This document shows positions 33,557 through 42,291 of a stretch of 64,000 nucleotides of DNA, piece by piece (positions within the stretch are counted from its first letter, which is position 1; each line of letters begins with the position of its first letter). A program made the position numbers and the translations under genes. A model generated the notes under the pieces. That model did not search any database. It had not been told where the DNA came from and saw nothing but the letters and a program-made list of their open reading frames with translations. Source of the stretch: Burkholderiales bacterium GJ-E10 (lineage in GTDB: Bacteria; Pseudomonadota; Gammaproteobacteria; Burkholderiales; Burkholderiaceae_F); assembly GCA_000828975.1 (NCBI GenBank), contig AP014683.1, forward strand, positions 2,871,700 to 2,935,699. Direction: 5' to 3'.

Positions 33557-34213
33557 TCAGTCCCACTGCACCTTCATCATCGCCGCGGTGTCGTGCGTCA
33601 CCTGCGGCGTGTCGGCGAGCGGCGGGAAGGTGGCGAGCCAACGATCATCCGGCGTGACGAGGAACACCAGGGCGGAATGGTCCACCGAGTAGTGGAGCTT
33701 GTCCCGGCTGTCGTTGCGCTGATACTTCACGCCGAAAAACGGCGTCAGTTCGTGCAGCGCATCGTCGTCTCCCGTCGCGGCGAGCGTGTCGCTGCCGAAA
33801 TTCGCCACGTAGCGGGCGAGCAGTTGCGGCGTGTCGCGGCGCGGGTCCACCGAGATGAAGACGATGCGCGGCGGAGTGAGCCCTTGCTTGTGCAGCGCGG
33901 TCTGCACCTGCCGAAGCATCGAGAGCGTCGTCGGGCAGGCTTCCGGACAGTTGGTGTACCCGAAGTAGACGAAGGACCAGCGCCCGCGCAGGTATGCCGG
34001 GGTGAGCGGTCCCCCTTGCTGTTGGAGCCGGAACGGCGGCAACAGGGAAAGCCGTTCGAGCTGCGCCGACTCCAGCTTCTGGCCCGCCGGCATGACCAGC
34101 GGCTTCGTATGCATGGTGCTGCGCCACTGCGAGGTGATGAAGGAGGACAGCAGCGCGCCGGCACCGATACCGACGGCGGCTGCAACGATGGCGAAGCGGC
34201 GGGGGATGTTCAT
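33557..34213 (-). CDS. SCO1/SenC-family copper-binding thioredoxin-like protein
   Basis: 218 residues with an N-terminal membrane anchor (RRFAIVAAAVGIGAGALLSSF), placing the domain in the periplasm. The copper site is complete: GYTNCPEACPTTL gives CxxxC (~res 90) and YSVDHSALVFLV gives the His (~res 178). SCO proteins load the CuA site of cytochrome c oxidase or act as copper-dependent redox factors. The gene is convergent with copZ, making a local copper cluster. Confidence 0.92.
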   Translation of the reverse strand: MNIPRRFAIVAAAVGIGAGALLSSFITSQWRSTMHTKPLVMPAGQKLESAQLERLSLLPPFRLQQQGGPLTPAYLRGRWSFVYFGYTNCPEACPTTLSMLRQVQTALHKQGLTPPRIVFISVDPRRDTPQLLARYVANFGSDTLAATGDDDALHELTPFFGVKYQRNDSRDKLHYSVDHSALVFLVTPDDRWLATFPPLADTPQVTHDTAAMMKVQWD

Positions 34214-34407
34214 GGGGAGAAGTGGGCGCGAAGAAGGCCGTGGGCGCGTCGGGAGACCCGTTCGACGCCGGCAGGCGGGGTAAGTTCAGGGAAACACGGA
34301 ACCCGCACAGTACACGGTGCGGCGCGGTAACCAGCGCGGCATACCGCGCGCGCCACACCGCACGCGGAACGCGGTGCGGCCGGGCGATGGGCGGACGGCG
34401 GCATGGA

Positions 34408-35391
34408 TCACTGCCGCTCCATGCGCGGATCGCGGGCAAGCAAGCGTTCCACCGCCGCGCGGGGCGAAACCCGGCCCTCGAGCACGGCACAGACGGCTTC
34501 GCAGATCGGCATTTCGACGGACACGGCACGGGCACGAGCAACGATCGCCGGGGCCGACCACACGCCCTCGGCAACGTGGCCAAGCTCCTGCAGGGTGGTC
34601 GCAAGATCCGCCCCCCGGCCCAGTGCAAGGCCGACGCGGCGGTTGCGCGACAGATCCCCGGTGCAGGTCAGCACGAGGTCGCCGAGGCCCGCCAGACCCA
34701 TGAAGGTTTCGGCCTGCGCGCCGAGCGCTTCGCCGAAGCGGCGGGTTTCGGCCAGTCCGCGCGTCACCAGCGCAGCGCGCGCATTGGTCCCGAGTTCCAG
34801 TGCGTCCGCAATGCCGGCAGCGATCGCCAGCACGTTCTTGACGGCGCCGCCGACCTCGACGCCGACGACATCGTCGCTGGAATAGATGCGCAGATTGCCG
34901 CCATGCAGCGCCGCAGTCGCGGCGGCGCAAAGGCCTGCGTCGCCGGCCACCACCAGCGCCGTAGGCAGGCCCCGCGCCACCTCTTGGGCAAAGCTCGGCC
35001 CCGAGAGCGGGCCGACGGGAACGCCGGGCAATTCCGCCGCCATGATCTGATGGACCAGCAGATGCGTATCGCGTTCCAGGCCCTTGCTGAGCCAGACGAC
35101 CGGCCCGGCGTGCCCCCGCGCGCGCAGCGCGCCCGCGAGCGGGCGCAGGGCCGCTACCGGCACGGCCAGCAGGACGAGCTGGGCATGCGCCCGCGCCGCG
35201 TCGAAATCCGACGAAACGACGACGCCGTCGGGTAGCGTGATGCCGGGAAGATAGCGCTCGTTGCGGCGGGTCGTCGAAATCGCCGCCACCTGGGCGGGAT
35301 CGCGCGCCCAGAGCACGACCTCGTCGCGCGCGGCGAGCACGCTGGCCAGCGCGGTTCCCCACGCTCCGGCACCCAATATCGTGATCCGCAC
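34408..35391 (-). CDS. gpsA: Glycerol-3-phosphate dehydrogenase [NAD(P)+]
   Basis: 327 residues, standard length. Rossmann motif ITILGAGAWGTALASVLAARD starts at residue 3, VWLSKGLE is at ~res 100, and PVGPLSGPSFAQEVARGLPTA (~res 126) is the substrate region. KNVLAIAAGIADALELGTNARAAL contains the catalytic Lys (~res 184). It makes sn-glycerol-3-phosphate for phospholipid synthesis. It heads, with secB, grxC and the rhodanese gene, a block conserved in Burkholderiales. Confidence 0.95.
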   Translation of the reverse strand: MRITILGAGAWGTALASVLAARDEVVLWARDPAQVAAISTTRRNERYLPGITLPDGVVVSSDFDAARAHAQLVLLAVPVAALRPLAGALRARGHAGPVVWLSKGLERDTHLLVHQIMAAELPGVPVGPLSGPSFAQEVARGLPTALVVAGDAGLCAAATAALHGGNLRIYSSDDVVGVEVGGAVKNVLAIAAGIADALELGTNARAALVTRGLAETRRFGEALGAQAETFMGLAGLGDLVLTCTGDLSRNRRVGLALGRGADLATTLQELGHVAEGVWSAPAIVARARAVSVEMPICEAVCAVLEGRVSPRAAVERLLARDPRMERQ

Positions 35392-35467
35392 GGAACCCCC
35401 CGAGATCTGTCGCGTGGCCCGAATCTGCCCGAATCGCGCGTCGGCAACGCCCGCCGGTGGGCGGACC

Positions 35468-35980
35468 TTACTGCCGCGTCTGCGATTCCGGGGGAATGAT
35501 CAGTCCGGAAGCGTTGCCGGCGTTTTTCGCCGCTTCCTTCTGGTGGTACATCACCTCGAAATTGATTTCCGCCAGATGGACGGGCGGCATGCCCGTGCGG
35601 GTGATCAGGTCGGCGACGTTGGCGCGCAGGTACGGGTAGACGATCCCCGGACAGACGATGCCGAGCACGGCGGAGCGCTGCGGTTCGGGAATCCCGCGCA
35701 GTTCGAAGATTCCCGCCTGCTTGGCCTCCACGAGAAACAACGTCTTGCCGCCGAGTTGTGCCGTGACGGTCACGCGCACGATCACCTCGACCATGCCGCC
35801 GCCGACGTCCTCGTCGGACATGTCCATCTGGACGTCGAGTTCGGGCGCGCCCGACTCCAGGAAGATCCGCGGCGCGTTGGGCATCTCCAGCGACACGTCC
35901 TTGAGGTACACGCGCTGAAGCTGGAAGGCGGGCGTCTGGTCCTGCCCATCGGGTGCGGCCTGGGAATTGGGTTCGGTCAT
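35468..35980 (-). CDS. secB: Protein-export chaperone SecB
   Basis: 170 residues. Typical SecB sequence: FQLQRVYLKDVSLEMPNAP (~res 19), LFLVEAKQAGIFELRG (~res 80) and the CPGIVYPYLRANVADLITRTGMPPV block (~res 109). It keeps preproteins unfolded and delivers them to SecA. It is preceded 12 bp upstream by grxC on the same strand, the usual order. Confidence 0.96.
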   Translation of the reverse strand: MTEPNSQAAPDGQDQTPAFQLQRVYLKDVSLEMPNAPRIFLESGAPELDVQMDMSDEDVGGGMVEVIVRVTVTAQLGGKTLFLVEAKQAGIFELRGIPEPQRSAVLGIVCPGIVYPYLRANVADLITRTGMPPVHLAEINFEVMYHQKEAAKNAGNASGLIIPPESQTRQ

Positions 35981-35992
35981 GGTGGGCGGTTC

Positions 35993-36265
35993 CTACGGGT
36001 TGGGATTCAATAGCGGCATCAGCTTGCCGGCGCGATCGAGCGCCGCCAGATCGTCGTAGCCGCCGACATGGTGCTCGCCGATGAAGATCTGCGGCACGGT
36101 GCGCCGCCCGGTGCGCGCGATCATCTCGTCGCGCAATTGCGGATCAAGGTCTACCCGCAGCTTCTCGATCGTTTCGACGCCGCGCTGGCCGAGCAGGGCC
36201 GCCGCCCGCACGCAATACGGGCACACAGCCGTGCAATACATGCGAACGGGAGCAGTGGTCGCCAT
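35993..36265 (-). CDS. grxC: Glutaredoxin 3
   Basis: 90 residues from the ATG at 36265. Active site CPYC (res ~14-17) in [17 protein letters not shown]; the GSH-binding [21 protein letters not shown] is at ~res 52. It reduces disulfides and mixed glutathione disulfides in the cytoplasm. It lies between the rhodanese gene (13 bp upstream) and secB (12 bp downstream), so co-transcription is likely. Confidence 0.95.
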   Translation of the reverse strand: MATTAPVRMYCTAVCPYCVRAAALLGQRGVETIEKLRVDLDPQLRDEMIARTGRRTVPQIFIGEHHVGGYDDLAALDRAGKLMPLLNPNP

Positions 36266-36278
36266 AGCGGGTCCCCTT

Positions 36279-36680
36279 TTATTTGGAAACCGGCAGGCCG
36301 GCGGCACGCCACGCCTGCATGCCCCCGCCGAGGATGTAGACCTCCTTCACCCCGGCGGAACGGAGCTTGACGGAGGCGATGGAAGACCGTCGCCCATGCT
36401 CGCAGATGAGCAGGACCGGCACGTCCTTGCGCAGTTCGTCTGCGTGCCGGCCGATGTCCGTCACCGGCAGGTTGCGGGCGTGCTCCAGCGATCCGGCGGA
36501 GAACTCCGCGGCGGTCCGGCAATCGACGACCTGCACCTCCCGCGAATTCAGCAGTTTGGTCGCCTCGAGCGTATCGAGGGTGGGGCCGCCCGCGCGCGCG
36601 CGCATCAGCGGCCACAGCAGCATCCCTCCGCTCACGAGAACGGCCAGGACCAGCGAAAGATTGTCGAGGATGAATTTCAT
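36279..36680 (-). CDS. Membrane-anchored rhodanese-like protein
   Basis: 133 residues. The N-terminal helix [21 protein letters not shown] anchors it. The rhodanese domain (~res 35-130) has [10 protein letters not shown] and the catalytic Cys in [11 protein letters not shown]. It likely transfers sulfane sulfur or acts in redox homeostasis at the membrane. It is the first gene of the rhodanese-grxC-secB run. Confidence 0.9.
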   Translation of the reverse strand: MKFILDNLSLVLAVLVSGGMLLWPLMRARAGGPTLDTLEATKLLNSREVQVVDCRTAAEFSAGSLEHARNLPVTDIGRHADELRKDVPVLLICEHGRRSSIASVKLRSAGVKEVYILGGGMQAWRAAGLPVSK

Positions 36681-36776
36681 GGAATAAGCGGGGATTATAG
36701 AATGACGGAAATTTTCCTCGTTTTTGGATTTCTACTGGACCGATCTCCGCGGCGCTCCGCCGCGTATCCTGCACCG

Positions 36777-37538
36777 ATGAGCATTTATAAGCTGGTATTG
36801 CTACGCCACGGCGAAAGCACGTGGAACCGGGAAAACCGTTTCACCGGATGGACCGATGTCGATCTGACCGACACCGGCGTTGCCGAAGCGCGCGCGGCGG
36901 GAGAACTGCTGCGGCGCGAAGGATACTCCTTCGACCTCGCGTATACGTCGGTCCTCCGGCGCGCGATCCGCACCCTTTGGCTCGCGCAGGACGCCCTCGA
37001 CGAGATGTGGATTCCCGTGGTCCACAGCTGGCGCCTGAACGAACGCCACTACGGCGCGCTGCAGGGGCTGGACAAGGCCGAGACGGCGGCGAAGTTCGGC
37101 GAGGCGCAGGTGCTGCAGTGGCGGCGGGCATACGCCGTGGCGCCCGACCCGCTGGATCCGTCCGATCCGCGCTGGTCCGGCAACGATCCGCGCTACCACA
37201 ACCTGGCTCCGGACCAGATTCCGCGCACGGAATGCCTGCGGGACACCGTCGCCCGCGTGGTTCCCTTCTGGAACGACTCGATCGCGCCGGCGGTGCAGCG
37301 CGGCCGCAAAGCCCTCGTCGTCGCGCACGGCAACTCGCTGCGCGCGCTCATCAAGCACATCGACGGCATTTCGGACGAGGACATCATCGACCTCAACATT
37401 CCGACCGGCCAACCGCTGGTGTACGAGTTCGACGAAGCCATGCGGCCGCTGCGCCACTATTACCTCGGCGATCCGGAGCAGGTCGCGCGTGCGGCAGCCG
37501 CCGTCGCAGCACAAGGGAAGGCAGCCGCCAAGCCCTGA
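36777..37538 (+). CDS. gpmA: 2,3-bisphosphoglycerate-dependent phosphoglycerate mutase
   Basis: 253 residues from the ATG at 36777. The phosphohistidine motif [20 protein letters not shown] is at res 6, [16 protein letters not shown] at ~res 60, [17 protein letters not shown] at ~res 84, and the second His in [17 protein letters not shown] at ~res 182. It interconverts 3- and 2-phosphoglycerate in glycolysis. It is divergent from the rhodanese gene. Confidence 0.96.
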   Translation: MSIYKLVLLRHGESTWNRENRFTGWTDVDLTDTGVAEARAAGELLRREGYSFDLAYTSVLRRAIRTLWLAQDALDEMWIPVVHSWRLNERHYGALQGLDKAETAAKFGEAQVLQWRRAYAVAPDPLDPSDPRWSGNDPRYHNLAPDQIPRTECLRDTVARVVPFWNDSIAPAVQRGRKALVVAHGNSLRALIKHIDGISDEDIIDLNIPTGQPLVYEFDEAMRPLRHYYLGDPEQVARAAAAVAAQGKAAAKP

Positions 37539-37576
37539 TCTCCGGCGCGGCGGAGGAATCGCATCGGTTCCCGATC

Positions 37577-38845
37577 TTGAACCCCGGCCTTCGGCGCATT
37601 GCCTCGATCTTCCTCGTGCTGAGCCTGGCCGGCATTGCCGCGCCGGCGCCGGTGTTCGCGCACACCAGTTCGGCGCACCAGCAGCGCGTGCTGCGGGCGC
37701 AGGAACGCGGCATCAAGGCCCGGCTGCGGCGGCTCAAGCGCTCGTTGGCGAAATCCGAAGCGGCGCATGCCGAGGCCTCGGGCGCCTTGGCCGCCGCCGA
37801 ACGGGCGATTTCCAAAACCAACCGGCATCTTCACCGACTTGCAGCGCAACGGAAGGCAACGGAACGGAAAATCGCCGATCTTCAAAAACGCGAGGAAGTC
37901 CTCGCGGCGGCGCAAAGCACCCATGAAGCCGGCCTCGCAGTCAGCGCACGCGAGGCATTCGCGCTGTCCCAGCTGCCAGCCCTGGAGCTCGCGATCGACC
38001 CGGCCCAAAGCTGGGTCGACATGAGCGACCGCGCCTATCTGGATGCGCTGATTCGCCGTCAGGCCCAGCGGATCCGCGATCTGCGCAGCCGGCGCTCCGA
38101 TCTCGCCGGCCTGGAAGCGGAGTCGCGCGCCCGCAGCGCGGAATTGCAGCAGATCGCCGACGACGAGCGCGCCAGCCGGGCCCGCCTGCTGAAGGAGGAG
38201 AAGACCCGCCGCACGGTGCTGGCGAAGCTCGCGAAACAGATTTCGATGCAACGCCGCTCCGTGGCCAGTCTGGAACACGACGATGCCCGTCTTGCCCACC
38301 TGATCGACCGGCTCGGCCGGCTCCTTGCCGGTCGCCACCGCCGTTCCGCGCGGACCGGCCCTCACGGCGGCCGGCCGGTGGAGAATCTTGCCGCGCTGGA
38401 GCATTTCGAACCGCCGCACGGTGCCGCGTTTTCGCGCCTGCGGGGGCGGCTGCTGCTGCCCGTGGCGGGCGCGATCGTCTCCCGCTTCGGCGCGCCGCGC
38501 CTCGACGATGCCGGACACCCGCAGGCCGGCGCCCCGGTCTGGAAGGGCATCTTCATCCGCGCGCCGGCAGGCGCCGAGGTTCACGCCGTCGCCGCCGGCC
38601 GCGTGGTCTACGCCGACTGGCTGCGCGGCTTCGGCAATCTGCTGATCCTGGATCACGGCAACGGCTTCCTGTCCGTCTATGCCGACAATGAATCCTTGCT
38701 GCGGAACCTGGGCGACAAAGTGCGGTCTGATGAAGTCGTCGCACTGGTCGGCGATACCGGGGAAAACCGGCAATCCGGCCTATACTTCGAGATGCGCTAC
38801 CGGGGCCGCCCATTCGATCCATTGAAGTGGGCGCACGCCCGTTGA
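37577..38845 (+). CDS. EnvC-like murein hydrolase activator (degenerate LytM)
   Basis: 422 residues assuming a TTG start at 37577, which begins a good signal peptide (NPGLRRIASIFLVLSLAGIA...VFA). No ATG fits. A long coiled coil (~res 40-270; EKTRRTVLAKLAKQISMQR and similar) precedes a C-terminal M23/LytM domain. This domain lacks the zinc ligands (KGIFIRAPAG in place of HxxxD, YADNESLL in place of the HxH region), as in E. coli EnvC. It is therefore expected to activate cell-wall amidases at the septum rather than cut peptidoglycan. It lies between gpmA and ctpA, a conserved order. Confidence 0.88.
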   Translation: MNPGLRRIASIFLVLSLAGIAAPAPVFAHTSSAHQQRVLRAQERGIKARLRRLKRSLAKSEAAHAEASGALAAAERAISKTNRHLHRLAAQRKATERKIADLQKREEVLAAAQSTHEAGLAVSAREAFALSQLPALELAIDPAQSWVDMSDRAYLDALIRRQAQRIRDLRSRRSDLAGLEAESRARSAELQQIADDERASRARLLKEEKTRRTVLAKLAKQISMQRRSVASLEHDDARLAHLIDRLGRLLAGRHRRSARTGPHGGRPVENLAALEHFEPPHGAAFSRLRGRLLLPVAGAIVSRFGAPRLDDAGHPQAGAPVWKGIFIRAPAGAEVHAVAAGRVVYADWLRGFGNLLILDHGNGFLSVYADNESLLRNLGDKVRSDEVVALVGDTGENRQSGLYFEMRYRGRPFDPLKWAHAR

Positions 38846-38890
38846 TGGAGCCTGTGCGGGGCCGGCGCTGCGGCCTTCCGTGGAGATCGA

Positions 38891-40297
38891 ATGAGCAATC
38901 GCTTGCGTAGTTGGGGGTTGGTCGGGGTCGGCATGATCGCCGGGCTCTCGATCAGCTATGGGGTCACGGCCTATGCGTTCCGCGAGGCGGAGCGTCCGAT
39001 CCCGGTCAACCAGATCCGCGAATTCACCGATGTGTTCGGCGCGATCAAGGCGGATTACGTCGACCCGGTCTCGGACAGGAAACTCATCGACAACGCGATT
39101 TCCGGCATGGTGTCGGGCCTCGATCCGCACTCGGAATTTCTCGATGCCGACGCATACCGCGAACTCGAGGTCGGAACGCAGGGCCAGTTCGGCGGACTCG
39201 GCATCGAGGTCGGCGCGGAAGCCGGCGCGCTCAAGGTCATCGCGCCGATCGACGGCACGCCGGCGGCGCGCGCAGGCGTACGCGCCGGCGACTACATCAT
39301 CCGGATCGACGGCCGGTTCACGCGCGGCATGTCGCTCAATGACGCCGTCAAGCTGATGCGCGGCAAGCCGCACACGCCGATCACCCTGACGATCGTCCGC
39401 AAGGGAGTGAAGGATCCCCTGGTGATCCGGATCGTCCGCGACATCATCCACGTGCAGTCGGTGACCGGCCACATGATCCAGCCGGGATATGGCTACGTGC
39501 GCATCAGCGAGTTCCAGGACAACACGACCGCGGACCTGGCCCGGGAAATCGAGTCCTTCTACAAGAAGGGACCGCTCAAGGGCCTGATTCTCGACCTGCG
39601 CAACGACCCCGGCGGCGTCCTGAACGGCGCGATCGGCGTCTCGGCGATTTTCCTGCCCCCGGGCTCGACGGTGGTCACGACCAAGGGCCGGACCGCGGAC
39701 TCCGATCGCCGCTTCGTGGCCTCGCCGTCGGACTACCTCCGCGACGAAAGCACCGATCCGCTGGTCGGGCTGCCGAAGGCGGTGAAGGACGTCCCGCTCG
39801 TGGTGCTCGTCAACGGCGCCAGCGCATCGGCCTCCGAGATCGTGTCGGGCGCGCTGCAGGATCACAAGCGGGCGAAGATCCTGGGCAATCAGACCTTCGG
39901 CAAGGGTTCGGTGCAGAGCGTGATCCAGCTGCGCGGCGGCAGCGACCCCGTGGCGCTCAAGCTCACGACGGCGCGCTACTTCACGCCGAGCGGCCGCTCG
40001 ATCCAGGTGCGCGGCATCACGCCGGACTACATCGTGGACGACACGCCCAAGGGCAATTTCGCGGGCTTGACCATCCACGAATCCGACCTGACCAACCACC
40101 TGGCGAACCCGATCAGCGGACGGAAGGCGCCGCAACCGTTGCCGAAGGCGGAAACGGAACTCGCGCCGGCGAACGCGAATCGCTATGAGTTCGGCTCGAA
40201 GAACGACTTCCAGTTGCAGCAGGCGCTCAATCTCCTGCAGAACCGGCCGGTCGACGTCGCGAAGGCGCCGCCGGTGATCGCGAACGCCACACACTAA
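38891..40297 (+). CDS. ctpA: S41 C-terminal processing peptidase
   Basis: 468 residues. An N-terminal signal/anchor (LVGVGMIAGLSISYGVTAYAF) is followed by a PDZ domain (~res 90-180, FGGLGIEVGAE and PAARAGVRAGDYIIRID). The S41 core has the catalytic Ser in NGASASASEIVSGALQDH (~res 312) and Lys in GNQTFGKGSVQ (~res 337). It cleaves periplasmic proteins at their C-termini. Together with the upstream EnvC-like gene it probably acts in cell-wall turnover. Confidence 0.94.
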   Translation: MSNRLRSWGLVGVGMIAGLSISYGVTAYAFREAERPIPVNQIREFTDVFGAIKADYVDPVSDRKLIDNAISGMVSGLDPHSEFLDADAYRELEVGTQGQFGGLGIEVGAEAGALKVIAPIDGTPAARAGVRAGDYIIRIDGRFTRGMSLNDAVKLMRGKPHTPITLTIVRKGVKDPLVIRIVRDIIHVQSVTGHMIQPGYGYVRISEFQDNTTADLAREIESFYKKGPLKGLILDLRNDPGGVLNGAIGVSAIFLPPGSTVVTTKGRTADSDRRFVASPSDYLRDESTDPLVGLPKAVKDVPLVVLVNGASASASEIVSGALQDHKRAKILGNQTFGKGSVQSVIQLRGGSDPVALKLTTARYFTPSGRSIQVRGITPDYIVDDTPKGNFAGLTIHESDLTNHLANPISGRKAPQPLPKAETELAPANANRYEFGSKNDFQLQQALNLLQNRPVDVAKAPPVIANATH

Positions 40298-40333
40298 GGG
40301 ATTCCGCCGGCGGGTTGGCGGGCGCGGAATCCC
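40298..40333. terminator. Inverted repeat between convergent ctpA and dksA
   Basis: GGGATTCCGC (40298-40307) and GCGGAATCCC (40324-40333) form a 10-bp perfect stem directly after the ctpA stop. There is no T-run. The location between convergent genes suggests a bidirectional transcription barrier. Confidence 0.5.
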
Positions 40334-40394
40334 GCGGACGGAACCGACCCGCGCCCCCGCCCGCCTCCGCGGGCGAGGGCGCGAGGTGGTGTGA

Positions 40395-41363
40395 TCAGTC
40401 CCCGAACAGCTTCTGCTTCAGCTCCCGGCGCTGCTGCGCTTCCAGGCTGAGGGTGGCGGTCGGGCGCGCCAGCAGGCGCGGAATGCCGATCGGTTCGCCC
40501 GTTTCCTCGCAGTATCCGTACTCCCCGGCATCGATCTGCGCAAGGGACGCCTGCACCTTCTTCAGCAGCTTGCGTTCCCGGTCCCGGGTGCGCAGCTCCA
40601 AGGCGTGCTCTTCCTCGATCGTCGCGCGGTCTGCCGGATCGGGCACGATCACCGTCTCGCGCAAGTGTTCCGTAGTCTCGCCGGCATTGGCGAGCAGTTC
40701 TTTTTCCATCTGCTGCAGGCGGTAGCGGAAGAACGCGCGTTGTGCGTCGTTCATGTATTCCGATTCCGGCATCGCCAGCAATTCTTCCTCAGTCAGCAAC
40801 TTCATTCCTCCTACCGTGATGGGTGCCTCGCTACGGCTTGCCGACCGGGCGAGCAGATACTCATGGGCCGAAGCCAGATCCTCGGGGCGGATCCCCAGCG
40901 CAACGCGCGCCGCGGATTTCGGCGTTGGCAGCGGCGGTCCGCCCACCGGCGCCGGAATCGGGTGTGCCGGCGCCGCGAGGCTTCCCGCCTGGGCAACCGC
41001 CGGCGCAACGACCGCCGCCCGCGGATTCGCTGCCGGAACCTTGCTGCGCACGCCGCCCTTCGGCGCCGAGCGTACCGGTTTCGACGACTTGGCGGCGGGA
41101 GCGGCAACGGCCTTCTTCGCCACCGGCTTGCGGGTCATCGCGGGCGACGCGGACGTCTTCTTCGCCGCGCCGGCCGCAATCTTGCCGGACACGGACTTCT
41201 TCGCGGCGGCACGCACCGGCGGCGTCTTTGCGGCGGATGTCCGGGCAGGCTGCGAAGCAGACGTCCGGGCCGCCTTCGCCGCGACGGCACCCGCCGTCCT
41301 GGAACCGGATACGGCCTTCGCTCTCCCCCCCGGACGGGCCGGAGTTTTGGGCTTCGCTGCCAT
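40395..41363 (-). CDS. dksA: RNA polymerase-binding transcription factor DksA with Lys/Ala-rich extension
   Basis: 322 residues from the ATG at 41363. Residues ~1-185 are a basic, low-complexity Ala/Lys/Pro region (GKIAAGAAKKTSASPAMTRK and similar) like histone H1 tails. The last ~135 residues are a full DksA: a coiled coil with DPADRATIEEEHALELRTRDR, then YGYCEETGEPIGIPRLLARP and LSLEAQQRRE. The zinc-finger cysteines are mostly replaced (CxxT...SxxA). A GGAGG lies two bases before an internal ATG (40806) that would give the ordinary short DksA. DksA modulates rRNA and amino-acid promoters with ppGpp. Confidence 0.9.
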   Translation of the reverse strand: MAAKPKTPARPGGRAKAVSGSRTAGAVAAKAARTSASQPARTSAAKTPPVRAAAKKSVSGKIAAGAAKKTSASPAMTRKPVAKKAVAAPAAKSSKPVRSAPKGGVRSKVPAANPRAAVVAPAVAQAGSLAAPAHPIPAPVGGPPLPTPKSAARVALGIRPEDLASAHEYLLARSASRSEAPITVGGMKLLTEEELLAMPESEYMNDAQRAFFRYRLQQMEKELLANAGETTEHLRETVIVPDPADRATIEEEHALELRTRDRERKLLKKVQASLAQIDAGEYGYCEETGEPIGIPRLLARPTATLSLEAQQRRELKQKLFGD

Positions 41364-41430
41364 CGACCACTCCCGTGATGGGTTGTGCACCGCGCCGAAA
41401 TCGCTACAAACCAGGGAAATTCGGGCGCGA

Positions 41431-41459
41431 AGTGTAGTCCATAATCGGCAGTATCCCAA
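41431..41459 (-). promoter_or_regulatory. Probable dksA promoter
   Basis: On the minus strand TTGGGA (41459-41454), a 17-bp spacer and TACACT (41436-41431), about 68 bp upstream of the dksA ATG. Each box matches consensus at four of six positions. Confidence 0.4.
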
Positions 41460-41534
41460 GTAAATGTGTTGTGGCTTCGATACCCGTTCCTTGGCCGTCG
41501 AAAATGTTGTGCCGCTTGGATTTACCGCAAATTC

Positions 41535-42275
41535 ATGCTGAAAATTCTGCTGTTGCTCCTTACCGGCGCCAAATTCGGCAAGCTCGCCCTGATGGCCGGC
41601 ACGATGCTGCTGTCGGTGGCCGTATATGGCTGGCTCTATGGCTGGCAGTACGGGGTCGGGTTCGTGTTCATGCTGCTGATCCATGAGCTGGGGCATTACA
41701 TCGCGGCGCGGCGGCGCGGGCTCAACGTCGGACTGCCGACCTTCGTGCCCTTCATCGGCGCCTGGGTACAGCTCAAGGATCTGCCTCACGATGCGGAAAC
41801 CGAGGCGTATGTCGGTCTCGGCGGGCCGCTGCTCGGCACCCTCGCCGCGGTCGTGACCTTTTACGTCGGGGTCCACCAGCAATCGGCGCTGCTCATCGCG
41901 ATCTCCTACGCCGGATTCATGCTGAATCTGTTCAACCTGATTCCCGTGCCGCCGTTCGACGGCGGGCGGATCACCGCCGTGCTGGGATCGAAAGTCTGGC
42001 TACTCGGGATTCCGGTCCTGATCGGGCTCTTTCTGCTGCGTCCCAGCCCCTTGCTGCTCATCATTGCCCTGCTGGCTGCGCCGCAGCTCTATGCAGCCTG
42101 GCGGGAGGACCCGAACTCACCGGAAGTGCGCGCTTACTACGAAGTGCGGGGCGGCGCGCGGTGGCGGTATGGCCTGGGCTATCTCGGCCTCGCCGCCTTT
42201 CTCGCCGTGATGTCGTACGAGACGCACGCGCTGCTGCTGTACATCCGCAACGAGGACATGATGCTGCTGCAGTGA
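41535..42275 (+). CDS. Site-2 protease (M50) family membrane metallopeptidase
   Basis: 246 residues from the ATG at 41535. The zinc motif is in FVFMLLIHELGHYIAARRRG (HExxH, ~res 52), and the second motif is LNLFNLIPVPPFDGGR (~res 135), the NxxPxxxxDGG of S2P proteases. About six transmembrane helices. Members without PDZ domains cut membrane-bound regulators, but the substrate is unknown. It is divergent from dksA. Confidence 0.88.
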   Translation: MLKILLLLLTGAKFGKLALMAGTMLLSVAVYGWLYGWQYGVGFVFMLLIHELGHYIAARRRGLNVGLPTFVPFIGAWVQLKDLPHDAETEAYVGLGGPLLGTLAAVVTFYVGVHQQSALLIAISYAGFMLNLFNLIPVPPFDGGRITAVLGSKVWLLGIPVLIGLFLLRPSPLLLIIALLAAPQLYAAWREDPNSPEVRAYYEVRGGARWRYGLGYLGLAAFLAVMSYETHALLLYIRNEDMMLLQ

Positions 42276-42291
42276 TCCGGCGGACCACCGT

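Noticed and set aside
40806-40817. The internal ATG as the sole start of dksA
   Set aside because: The GGAGG is only two bases from the ATG, closer than usual, and the upstream basic region is open for about 185 codons, so the long form is kept with the short form as an option.
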